From an uncultured Rhodospirillales bacterium (GTDB lineage Bacteria; Pseudomonadota; Alphaproteobacteria; ATCC43930; CGMCC-115725), in assembly GCA_903828515.1 (NCBI GenBank), contig CAIKMD010000007.1:1054001-1118000 (forward strand): a stretch of DNA of 64,000 bases, read 5' to 3'. Numbering within the stretch: the first letter of the stretch is position 1; each line of letters starts with the position of its first letter. The notes under the pieces are model-generated. The model was not told the origin of the DNA. It searched no databases and worked only from the letters and a program-made list of their open reading frames with translations. A program made the position numbers and the translations under genes. Below, in pieces: positions 53,406 through 62,148 of the stretch.

Positions 53406-55174
53406 TGTGCGGCATCGCCGGCATGATGACGATGAACGGCGAGGCGCCGCCGCTCGCTTTCCTTCAAGGCATGGAAAAGGCGCTCGCGCATCGCGGTCCC
53501 GACGGCAACGGGCATTACCGCTCGGGCGATCTCGGTATGGTGCAGACGCGTCTCGCGATCATCGATCTCGCGACCGGCGATCAGCCGATCTACGAGCCGG
53601 GCGGCGCCGCGCTGATGGCGAATGGCGAGATTTACAATTATCTCGAATTGCACGGCGAGGTCCCGCTGGCGGTGTTCTCGACCGGATCGGATTGCGAACT
53701 ACCCTTGCATCTCTATCGCAAGTTTGGGCTCGATTTTCCGAAACATCTGCGCGGCATGTATGCGATCGCGCTGCACGATCCGGCGGCGGGCCGTCTGGTG
53801 CTGGCGCGCGATCCGTTCGGGATCAAGCCGCTCTATTACGCCGAAACCGCCAAGGGCTTCTCCTTCGCGTCCGAGGCGCAAAGCCTGATCAATGGCGGCG
53901 TCGTGCCCGCCGAACTGATCCGGCAATCGCGCAACGAGCTGCTGCAGCTTCAATTCACCACTGGTCGCGACACGATCTATTCCGGGATCAGCCGGGTGCT
54001 GCCGGGCGAAACCGTGGTGGTGACCAGGGGCCGCATCGTCGAGCGGCGTCGCATCGAGGCGCTTCCCCAGGGTGGTGCGAAGCGCATGACCGAGGCCGAG
54101 GCGATCGAGGGGTTCGATCGCGTCTTCGAGGAAAGCGTCAGGCTGCATCAGCGCGCCGACGTGCCCTATGGCATGTTTTTGTCAGGCGGCATCGACAGCT
54201 CGGCGATCCTCGCGATGATGGCGCGGCTCAACGAGCGTCCGGTGAAAGCTTTCACCATCGGGTTTTCGCAGACCGGCGCGGTTGACGAACGCCAGGATGC
54301 CCGCGCGGTCGCGACCGAACTCGGGGCCGAGCATGTCGAAGTCGAGTTCCGCGAATCCGATTTCTGGACCTTGCTGCCCGAAATCGCGCGCGCGATGGAC
54401 GATCCGGCGGCGGATTATGCGATCCTGCCGACCTACAAGCTGGCGGCGGCGGCGCGCGAGGCCGGGCTCAAGGTCATCTTGTCGGGCGAGGGCGGCGACG
54501 AACTCTTCGCCGGTTACGGCCGCTATCGCAGCGTGGCGCGTCCGTGGTGGGCCGGCGGGAAATTGCTGCGCGCGCGCGGCAACCTCGACAAGCTCGGCAT
54601 CCTGCGCGGCGACCTCGCGGGGTGGCGCGATGGCGTCGCCGCGGCCGAGCTTTATGCGCAAGGCGCCGGCCGCACGCGGCTTCAGATCGCGCAGGCGACC
54701 GACTGCGCCGACTGGCTGCCGAACGATCTGCTGATCAAGCTCGATCGTTGTCTCATGGCGCACGGTATCGAGGGCCGTACCCCGTTTCTCGATTCAGCGA
54801 TCGCGGCTTTTGCTTTCCGCTTACCCGACGATCTGAAGGTCCGTCGCGGCCTTGGCAAATACGTGCTGCGCCGGTGGCTCGAGGATCGCGTGACATCGGC
54901 GCGGGCGATGTCGAAAAAGCGCGGCTTCACCGTACCGGTCGGCGAGTGGATCGCGCGACGCGGCGCGCAACTCGGTCCGCTGGTCGCGGCACAGCCCGGC
55001 GTGCGCGAGATTTGCTTGCCGGGGGCGGTCGAGACGCTGTTTGTGGGGGCGGGGGACAAGCACAAAGGCTTCGCCGCCTGGACACTCCTCTTCTATGCGC
55101 TCTGGCACCGCCACCACATTCTCAAAATGGCGCCTGGCCCTGACGTCTTCAGTGCTCTCGCTGCGAGCAGTTAA
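53405..55174 (+). CDS. asnB: Asparagine synthetase B-like glutamine amidotransferase
   Basis: 589 residues from ATG 53405. The N-terminal Ntn amidotransferase domain has Cys2 (MCGIAGMM) as nucleophile, HRGPDGNGH and GEIYNYLEL. The ATP-dependent part has the PP-loop LSGGIDSSAI, LSGEGGDELFAGYGRYR and DRCLMAHGIEGRTPFLD. It moves glutamine nitrogen to an acid. In polysaccharide clusters such proteins often amidate a uronic acid or a sugar carboxylate rather than aspartate, and the two glycosyltransferases point that way. Confidence 0.9.
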   Translation: MCGIAGMMTMNGEAPPLAFLQGMEKALAHRGPDGNGHYRSGDLGMVQTRLAIIDLATGDQPIYEPGGAALMANGEIYNYLELHGEVPLAVFSTGSDCELPLHLYRKFGLDFPKHLRGMYAIALHDPAAGRLVLARDPFGIKPLYYAETAKGFSFASEAQSLINGGVVPAELIRQSRNELLQLQFTTGRDTIYSGISRVLPGETVVVTRGRIVERRRIEALPQGGAKRMTEAEAIEGFDRVFEESVRLHQRADVPYGMFLSGGIDSSAILAMMARLNERPVKAFTIGFSQTGAVDERQDARAVATELGAEHVEVEFRESDFWTLLPEIARAMDDPAADYAILPTYKLAAAAREAGLKVILSGEGGDELFAGYGRYRSVARPWWAGGKLLRARGNLDKLGILRGDLAGWRDGVAAAELYAQGAGRTRLQIAQATDCADWLPNDLLIKLDRCLMAHGIEGRTPFLDSAIAAFAFRLPDDLKVRRGLGKYVLRRWLEDRVTSARAMSKKRGFTVPVGEWIARRGAQLGPLVAAQPGVREICLPGAVETLFVGAGDKHKGFAAWTLLFYALWHRHHILKMAPGPDVFSALAASS

Positions 55175-55236
55175 CGGTTTTGCCTAAGAAGTAAGCAATT
55201 TTCGCAGTTTTGTTGTGACCAAGTCCGAGTCGCGGT

Positions 55237-55253
55237 ATGTTGCATTGCAACAT
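55237..55253. promoter_or_regulatory. Palindrome ATGTTGC-N3-GCAACAT before the amidoligase operon
   Basis: A perfect inverted repeat with 7-base arms, 100 bases before the operon ATG. A looser copy (TTGCATTGCGA) lies near 14179, before the 2TM gene, and TTGC-GCC-GCAA lies before glyQ. It may be a transcription-factor site; which factor is not known. The rest of the 178-base gap is AT-rich and probably holds the promoter. Confidence 0.4.
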
Positions 55254-55352
55254 GAAGCGACGGGTGGCGCTCGGCATGACGATGCTCAACGGTAATTTAT
55301 TGATTCGATTAGAATTTTATCCCCGTAAACGCCTCTGCGATAGCGTGCGGCG

Positions 55353-58300
55353 ATGAGCATCAAAGTCGCCCTCAATCATCGCACTTCCTATCGCTACGAC
55401 CGGCTGGCATCGCTCGGGCCGCAAACCGTCCGTTTGCGGCCGGCGCCGCATTCACGGACACCGATTCTCGCTTATTCGCTGACGATCGATCCGCCCGACC
55501 ATTTCCTGAATTGGCAGCAGGATCCGCAGGGCAATTTCCTGGCCCGGCTGGTTTTCCCCGAGCGGGTCGATCATCTCACCGTGACCGTCGATCTGGTCGC
55601 GGACATGACGGTGATCAATCCCTTCGACTTCTTTCTCGAGCCGTCGGCCGAAACCTATCCTTTCACCTATGACGCGGCGCTCGACAGCGAACTCGCGCCG
55701 TTTCGCGCCGTGGCGCCGGCGACGCCGCTGCTGGCGCGCTATCTCGCCGACATCAAGCGCGATCCGATGCGCACGATCGATTTTCTCGTCGGGCTGAACG
55801 CCAAGCTGCAGCAGGACATCGGTTACGTCGTCCGGCTCGAACCCGGCGTGCAGACGCCGGATGAGACATTGGGCAGCGGCAAGGGCTCGTGCCGCGATAC
55901 GGGCTGGCTGCTGGTGCAGTTGATGCGCCATCTCGGTCTCGCCGCGCGTTTCGTCTCCGGTTATCTCATTCAGCTCGTCGCCGATCAGAAGCCGATCGAA
56001 GGTCCGTCGGGACCGACGGCCGATTTCACCGACCTTCATGCCTGGTGCGAGGTGTATTTGCCGGGCGCGGGTTGGATCGGGCTCGATCCGACGTCGGGCC
56101 TGTTGGCGGGCGAGGGGCACATTCCGCTCGCCTGCTCGCCCGAACCGCAAAGCGCCGCGCCGATCTCGGGAACGCTCGACGACTGCGAAGTCACGATGCA
56201 GCACGAGATGTCGCTGCAACGCGTGGCCGAGACGCCGCGCGTGACCAAACCCTATGGCGACGCCGAATGGAACCGGCTGATGGTGCTGGGCGGCAAGGTC
56301 GATCGCGATCTCGCCGAGCAGGACGTTCGTCTCACCATGGGCGGCGAGCCGACCTTCGTCGCGGCAGCCGATCCCGACGGCGCCGAATGGAATACCGAAG
56401 CGTTGGGGCCGACCAAGCGAGCCTACGCCGGAAAACTTTTGCGCCGTCTCGCCACGCGGTTCAGTTCGGGTGCGTTGCTGCATTACGGCCAGGGTAAATG
56501 GTATCCGGGCGAGCAATTGCCGCGCTGGGCGCTGAGTTGCGTCTGGCGCAAGGACGGCGAACCGATCTGGCGCGAGCGCTCGCTACTGGCGGCTGACGAA
56601 GACAAGAATACCGCGCTTGCTCCCGAGGACGCGCAAGGCTTCATCACGCGACTGGCCGAGCGCCTCCAGGTCGATCCATCGGCAAGCCTGCCGGGCTACG
56701 AAGACATCTGGTACTACCTGTGGAAAGAACACCGCCTGCCGGTGAACGTCGATCCGCTGAAGAGCAAGCTCAGCGATCCGATGGAGCGCGCGCGCGTCGC
56801 CCGTGTCTTCGAGCGCGGTTTGCAGAAAGTCGTCGGCGTCGCGTTGCCGCTGCGCCGTGCGGGGCTCAATGGCGAACGTCATTGGGAAACCGGGCCGTGG
56901 TTCCTGCGCTCCGATTTGATGTTCCTCATCCCGGGCGATTCTCCGATGGGCTATCGCCTGCCGCTCGACTCCCTGCCCTGGGTGACCGCGAGCGACTATC
57001 CTTATCACCAGGAAGAAGACCCGATGGCGCCGCGCGACGCGCTGCCGCCGCGACAGGCCTTTCGGAACGCGGACCTGGGTCACTCGCAGCGCCCGGCGAT
57101 GGTGCCGCAACAACGCAGCGAGCAAGTGGTGGCGAAAAAACCGCCGGTCGACAAATCCGATCCGAGTGTCGTGCGCACCGCGCTCTGCGCCGAGGTGCGC
57201 GACGGCATCCTTCATATCTTCATGCCGCCGGCCGAAACGGTCGAAGATTTTCTCGATCTCGCCGCGGCGATCGAAGACGTGGCCGCCGAGCGCAAACAGA
57301 AAGTCATGCTCGAAGGTTATCCGCCGCCCTTCGATCCGCGCTTGCAAACTTTCTCGGTGACGCCCGATCCCGGCGTGATCGAGGTCAACATTCATCCCGC
57401 CGCCACCTGGAACGAAACGGTGCGCAACACCGACATCGTTTACGAGGAGGCGCGCGCCACCGGTCTCGTCACCGAAAAATTCATGCTCGACGGACGCCAC
57501 GTCGGCACCGGCGGCGGCAATCACATGACCTTGGGCGGAATCGATCCGGTCGATTCACCGTTGCTGCGCCGGCCCGACCTGCTCAAAAGCCTGCTCGGCT
57601 ATTGGCATAACCATCCGTCGCTCTCCTATCTGTTCTCCGGCCTGTTCATCGGTCCGACGAGCCAGCATCCGCGAGTCGACGAGGGCCGCGACGATGCGAC
57701 CTATGAACTTGAAACCGCGTTCAAGGCGCTCGATGCGTCGCCGACCAATCCGCCGTGGCTGGTCGATCGTATCTTCCGCGACGTGCTGGTCGACATGACC
57801 GGCAATACGCACCGGACCGAATTCTGCATCGACAAGCTCTATTCGCCCGACGGTACGTCGGGCCGGCGCGGGATTCTGGAGTTGCGCGCGTTCGAGATGC
57901 CGCCGCATGCGCGCATGAGCCTCGCGCAGCAATTGCTGCTACGCTCACTCGTCGCGTGGTTCTGGCGCAAGCCCTATAACCAGCGTCTCGCCCGGTTCGG
58001 CACGCGGCTTGCCGACGAGTTCATGCTGCCCTATTTCGCCGGCAACGATTTCGCCGACGTGCTCGACGATCTCACGCGGGCCGGTTATCCGCTCGAACCC
58101 GCGTGGTTCGAGGCGCATCAGGAATTCCGCTTTCCGCTGATCGGGCAAGTCGCCTATCGCGGCGTCGAACTCGAACTGCGGGCCGCGCTCGAGCCATGGC
58201 ATGTCCTGGGCGAGGATGCGACGGCCGGCGGTGCCGCGCGTTACGTCGACAGTTCGATCGAGCGGCTGCAAGTTAAACTCGAAGGCGCCACCGACGGGCG

Positions 58301-58673
58301 TCACCGACTCGCCGTCAACGGCCGGTTCGTGCCGATGCGCGCGACCGGCCGCCAAGGTGAATTCGTCGCCGGCATCCGATATCGCGCGTGGCAGCCGCCG
58401 CGGGCGATTCACCCGACGATCCCGGTCGATACGCCGATCGTCTTCGATCTGGTCGATACGTGGAGCGAGCGTTCGGTCGGTGGCTGCACCTATCATGTGG
58501 CTCATCCGGGCGGCATGAGTTTCGAGACGTTTCCCATCAACGCCAACGCGGCGGAAACAAGACGCCGCGCGCGCTTTTTGCCCTTCGGTCATACACCCGG
58601 CACGCTTCGGCCGCATGAAACGCCGGTCGGCCGTGAGCATCCGGTCACAATCGACCTGCGGCGTTTTGCCTGA
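55353..58673 (+). CDS. Transglutaminase fused to DUF2126 putative amidoligase
   Basis: 1106 residues from ATG 55353. The N-terminal part is a bacterial transglutaminase domain pair: beta domain at 1-90, then the core with Cys180 in GSGKGSCRDTG, His229 in DLHAWCEVYLPG and Asp245 in IGLDPTSG, all intact. From about 310 to the end it is DUF2126, with LTMGGEPTFV, GTGGGNHMTLGG and RTEFCIDKLYSPDG. Pfam describes DUF2126 as a putative amidoligase, related to ATP-dependent COOH-NH2 ligases. It may join and then cut or cross-link a peptide. First gene of the operon. Confidence 0.9.
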   Translation: MSIKVALNHRTSYRYDRLASLGPQTVRLRPAPHSRTPILAYSLTIDPPDHFLNWQQDPQGNFLARLVFPERVDHLTVTVDLVADMTVINPFDFFLEPSAETYPFTYDAALDSELAPFRAVAPATPLLARYLADIKRDPMRTIDFLVGLNAKLQQDIGYVVRLEPGVQTPDETLGSGKGSCRDTGWLLVQLMRHLGLAARFVSGYLIQLVADQKPIEGPSGPTADFTDLHAWCEVYLPGAGWIGLDPTSGLLAGEGHIPLACSPEPQSAAPISGTLDDCEVTMQHEMSLQRVAETPRVTKPYGDAEWNRLMVLGGKVDRDLAEQDVRLTMGGEPTFVAAADPDGAEWNTEALGPTKRAYAGKLLRRLATRFSSGALLHYGQGKWYPGEQLPRWALSCVWRKDGEPIWRERSLLAADEDKNTALAPEDAQGFITRLAERLQVDPSASLPGYEDIWYYLWKEHRLPVNVDPLKSKLSDPMERARVARVFERGLQKVVGVALPLRRAGLNGERHWETGPWFLRSDLMFLIPGDSPMGYRLPLDSLPWVTASDYPYHQEEDPMAPRDALPPRQAFRNADLGHSQRPAMVPQQRSEQVVAKKPPVDKSDPSVVRTALCAEVRDGILHIFMPPAETVEDFLDLAAAIEDVAAERKQKVMLEGYPPPFDPRLQTFSVTPDPGVIEVNIHPAATWNETVRNTDIVYEEARATGLVTEKFMLDGRHVGTGGGNHMTLGGIDPVDSPLLRRPDLLKSLLGYWHNHPSLSYLFSGLFIGPTSQHPRVDEGRDDATYELETAFKALDASPTNPPWLVDRIFRDVLVDMTGNTHRTEFCIDKLYSPDGTSGRRGILELRAFEMPPHARMSLAQQLLLRSLVAWFWRKPYNQRLARFGTRLADEFMLPYFAGNDFADVLDDLTRAGYPLEPAWFEAHQEFRFPLIGQVAYRGVELELRAALEPWHVLGEDATAGGAARYVDSSIERLQVKLEGATDGRHRLAVNGRFVPMRATGRQGEFVAGIRYRAWQPPRAIHPTIPVDTPIVFDLVDTWSERSVGGCTYHVAHPGGMSFETFPINANAAETRRRARFLPFGHTPGTLRPHETPVGREHPVTIDLRRFA

Positions 58674-58722
58674 CGTCGCGACTCGACTCGTGCGGGCACG
58701 CTGGCATTCGGCGGGCTGATCG

Positions 58723-61269
58723 ATGACACTGATCGACGATGGGCGAGACGCGGTGAACGTGGCGACTTCTTACGACGAGTTGGTGACCGGTTCGGGTACC
58801 TTCCGTCCGCAATGGCGCGGGCTGATGGAGATCTGGTCGCAGCTCGATCACGAGCAACTGACCGAGCGTTTGTCGCGGGTCACGGCGCAAATCGCCAACG
58901 CCGACCAATTGTTGGCTTTGACCGATCGGGCCGGGGGCGCCACCGCCCGGTCGCTCGATCTGTTGCCGCTCGTCATTCCCGAACAGGAATGGCAGGGCGT
59001 CGCCGCGGGGCTGGTCCAGCGCGCGCGCCTCCTTGATCTCATTCTCGCCGATCTCTACGGGCCACAGCGGCTGCTCGCCGAGCACAAGCTGCCGCCTTAT
59101 CTCGTCCTCGGCAATCCCGCGTTTCTGCGGCCGCTCTGCGCGGTGAAACCGGCGGCGGGTGCGCCGCAACTCTATTTCTATGCCGCGGATCTGGTCCGGC
59201 TGCCGAACGGCGAGTGGCGGGTCTTTTCCGATCGCACCCAGGCGCCCGGCGGTGTCGGCTACGCGCTGCACAATCGCAACATGCTGGCGCGCGCCCTGCC
59301 GGAAATCTTCCGCGCTGTGCAGGTCAGTCCGCTGCATTCCTTCGTCGAGTTGTGGCGCTCGAGCCTGCGTTCGGTGGCGACGCGGATCGAGGGACAGCCG
59401 ATGATCGTGCTGTTCACGCCGGGTCCCTATAACGACGCCTATTTCGAGCACGTCTATCTCGCGCGCGAACTCGGCATCACCCTGGTGCAAAGCGCCGACC
59501 TGACGGTGCGCGACAATAACGTCTATCTGAAGACGCTGAGCGGACTGGCGCGGGTCGACGTGATCTATCGCCGCGTCGATGGCGATTATTGCGACTCTTT
59601 GGAGCTGCGCGAGGATTCGGCGCTCGGTGTTGCCGGGCTCGTCGAGGTCGCGCGGTCGGGCCATGTCGCGATTCTCAACATGCCGGGGTCGGCGCTGGTC
59701 GAGGCGCCAGCTTTCGCGCCGTTCCTGCCGGAACTCGCGCGCACGCTGCTGGACGAGGAATTGAAGCTGCCGGCGGTGACGACGTGGTGGTGCGGCCAAG
59801 CGAATGCGCTCGCCGAGGTGCAGGCCGGGCTCGATGGTTTCGCCGTACATTCGGCCTTCGATCCTGATCCGGTGCCGATCGATCCCGCGCTGCTGTCGGC
59901 GGCCGATCGAGCCAAATTCGTGGCCCAGCTTGCGCGTCGGCCGGAACGTTACGTCGCGCGACAGAAGATGATGCCGAGCGTCGCGCCGTGCTTCAGCCTC
60001 GACGAGGCGCAGGTAGGGGGCAGTCGATTGGTACCCAAACCTGTGGTCATGCGCGTGATGGCGTTCTGGCATGACGGCAACTGGTTCGCCATGCCGGGCG
60101 GGGTCGCGCGGGTTGTCGCGGATCATTCGATCTATCGCAGCACGCTGCGTCATGGCGCGGTGTCGAAGGATGTCTGGGTTCTCGGTGACGCGTTTGCCGA
60201 AACCGTCTCGCCGATGTTGCGCGCGGCGCCGGCCCAGCCGGTTCGCACCGAGGGCTGGGCTTTGCGCAGCCGGACGGCCGACGATCTGTTCTGGCTCGGC
60301 CGTCAGGTCGAACGCCTGGAAGCCGGCGCGCGGCAGTTTCTATCGACGCTGCATCGCCTGACCTCGGGCACCATGAGCCCGCGCAATCGCGCGGAGCTGG
60401 TGCGCCTCGCCGAAGCGCTGAAATGTACCGGCTGGATCGGCTTCGCGCTCGCGGCGGCGCCGGTCGACAGCATGATCTTTTATCAAGGAATCACCGACGC
60501 GGCCGGGAACGGCACGGCGATGCGCAATTCGGTCGATGCGATTCACCGGTTGATGCATTCGGCGCGCGATCAGTTGTCGATTTACATGTGGCAGACGCTC
60601 AACAAGTTGACCACGGCGGCGGCGATGCGGTTCGGCGAAGCGTCGCGCGAGCCCGACGAGCTCGTCGAATCGCTCGATGGGGTGATCGCGGGGCTGGCCG
60701 CTTTCGGCGGGCTTGTCGCCGAGAACATGACGCGCGGTGCGGGCTGGCGCTTTCTCGATCTCGGCCGCCGGATAGAACGGGGCGTCGACACATGTCGCGC
60801 GATCGGCGGCGTGATGACCGGTCCGGGCGGGCAAGTCGAAGCCGGATTGCGCCTGGCGCTTGATCTTTGCGATTCGACTGGCGCCTATCTGTTGCGGTTT
60901 CCGCTTGAGGCGCATTTCACCCATGCGCTCAAGTTCGTCCTGACCGACCGCGCCAATCCGCGCGCGCTGCTTTATCAGCTGGATCAGATCGAGCATCATC
61001 TGCGCGCACAGGCCGCGGCCTCGCATATCCCGCCCCAGCAGCCGATCGTGCCGGCGCTGGTCGAACAGATCGAACGCGCCGTCTTGGAACTGGGCGAGAA
61101 CGATCAGTCCGATGCATTGCTCGCCGATCTGTTCGTGCTGCTCGACCGCGTCGCCGACGGTCTCATGTCCTTGTCCGAGCAGGTCACGCGAGTCTATTTC
61201 ACGCATACCGCATCGCCGCACCTCATGGATTTCTCGAGCCGGCAGATCCTCGCGAAGGCTGCGACCTGA
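58723..61269 (+). CDS. Circularly permuted ATP-grasp / alpha-E protein
   Basis: 848 residues from ATG 58723. The N-terminal two thirds (about 50-480) is a circularly permuted ATP-grasp type 2 domain (formerly DUF404/DUF407), with VIYRRVDGDYCDSLELRED, VVMRVMAFWHDGNWFAMPGG and TPGPYNDAYFEH. The C-terminal third (about 500-835) is the alpha-helical alpha-E domain (DUF403), with ADDLFWLGRQVERLEAGAR. The two are often separate genes; here they are fused. It may form an amide bond at the cost of ATP. The next gene overlaps the stop in TGATG. Confidence 0.92.
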   Translation: MTLIDDGRDAVNVATSYDELVTGSGTFRPQWRGLMEIWSQLDHEQLTERLSRVTAQIANADQLLALTDRAGGATARSLDLLPLVIPEQEWQGVAAGLVQRARLLDLILADLYGPQRLLAEHKLPPYLVLGNPAFLRPLCAVKPAAGAPQLYFYAADLVRLPNGEWRVFSDRTQAPGGVGYALHNRNMLARALPEIFRAVQVSPLHSFVELWRSSLRSVATRIEGQPMIVLFTPGPYNDAYFEHVYLARELGITLVQSADLTVRDNNVYLKTLSGLARVDVIYRRVDGDYCDSLELREDSALGVAGLVEVARSGHVAILNMPGSALVEAPAFAPFLPELARTLLDEELKLPAVTTWWCGQANALAEVQAGLDGFAVHSAFDPDPVPIDPALLSAADRAKFVAQLARRPERYVARQKMMPSVAPCFSLDEAQVGGSRLVPKPVVMRVMAFWHDGNWFAMPGGVARVVADHSIYRSTLRHGAVSKDVWVLGDAFAETVSPMLRAAPAQPVRTEGWALRSRTADDLFWLGRQVERLEAGARQFLSTLHRLTSGTMSPRNRAELVRLAEALKCTGWIGFALAAAPVDSMIFYQGITDAAGNGTAMRNSVDAIHRLMHSARDQLSIYMWQTLNKLTTAAAMRFGEASREPDELVESLDGVIAGLAAFGGLVAENMTRGAGWRFLDLGRRIERGVDTCRAIGGVMTGPGGQVEAGLRLALDLCDSTGAYLLRFPLEAHFTHALKFVLTDRANPRALLYQLDQIEHHLRAQAAASHIPPQQPIVPALVEQIERAVLELGENDQSDALLADLFVLLDRVADGLMSLSEQVTRVYFTHTASPHLMDFSSRQILAKAAT

Positions 61270-62144
61270 TGCGCTACGCGGTTCGCCACCAGACCCATTA
61301 CACCTATGCCAATCCGATCGATCTTGGATTTCACGTCCTGCGCCTGACGCCGCTCGATGGTGCCGGCCAGAAGATCGTGACGCAGCAACTCACGATCGAT
61401 CCCGAACCCGACGAGTTCGTCGCCTTCATTGATCATTTCGGCAATGCGATGCATCACGTCGCGGTCGAAACGACGCATGTGCTATTTTCCGTGACGCTCG
61501 ATGCGGTCGTTGATGTCGCGCGCGCCGGGCCCGCCGGCATGGGACCGGCGTGGGAAACCATCCGCGACGCGATGCGGGCCGATGGATTTCCCGACAAGCC
61601 GGCGATCGACGAGTTCGTTTTTGCCTCGCCCTTGGCGGCGCTCGACGACGATGCGACCGACTATGCCGGGCAAAGTTTCGTCCCCGGACGACCGGTGGTC
61701 GAGGCGCTGATCGATTTGACCGGGCGGATCAATCGCGATTTTTCCTATACCCCCAATGTGACCTCGGTCTCGACCAGCGTTGCCGAGATATTCGCGACCC
61801 GGCATGGCGTGTGTCAGGATTTTTCGCATCTGATGATCGCGGGTCTGCGCGGGCTTGGCCTGCCGGCGCGTTATGTCTCGGGCTACATCCTCACCCATCC
61901 GCCGGCGGGCGGCGCGGAGCGCCAGGGCGGCGACGCGAGCCATGCCTGGGTCTCGGCTTGGTGCGGCGACGAATTGGGCTGGGTCGAGTTCGATCCGACC
62001 AACGACCTTATTGTCGAGAATGAACACGTCGTGGTCGCCTACGGGCGTGACTTCTCGGATGTGACGCCGTTACGCGGCGTGATCCTCGGCGGCGGCAGCC
62101 ACGTTCTCAATGTCGGTGTGCAGGTGACGAGCCTGCCGACCTGA
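61269..62144 (+). CDS. Transglutaminase family cysteine protease/transferase
   Basis: 291 residues from ATG 61269. The beta-strand N-terminal domain MRYAVRHQTHYTYANPIDLG leads to the core with Cys182 in RHGVCQDFSHLM, His225 in DASHAWVSAW and Asp242 in VEFDPTND, an intact triad. No signal peptide, so cytoplasmic. Proteins of this type are found with ATP-grasp/alpha-E genes and, in many genomes, an Anbu proteasome homologue. Anbu is not present here. It may cleave or cross-link the product of the two ligases. Confidence 0.92.
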   Translation: MRYAVRHQTHYTYANPIDLGFHVLRLTPLDGAGQKIVTQQLTIDPEPDEFVAFIDHFGNAMHHVAVETTHVLFSVTLDAVVDVARAGPAGMGPAWETIRDAMRADGFPDKPAIDEFVFASPLAALDDDATDYAGQSFVPGRPVVEALIDLTGRINRDFSYTPNVTSVSTSVAEIFATRHGVCQDFSHLMIAGLRGLGLPARYVSGYILTHPPAGGAERQGGDASHAWVSAWCGDELGWVEFDPTNDLIVENEHVVVAYGRDFSDVTPLRGVILGGGSHVLNVGVQVTSLPT

Positions 62145-62148
62145 TCGG

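Noticed and set aside
55175-62144. Anbu proteasome-like gene expected beside the amidoligase operon
   Set aside because: No frame in this region or just after it encodes an Ntn-hydrolase subunit; the next gene is a convergent ABC permease.
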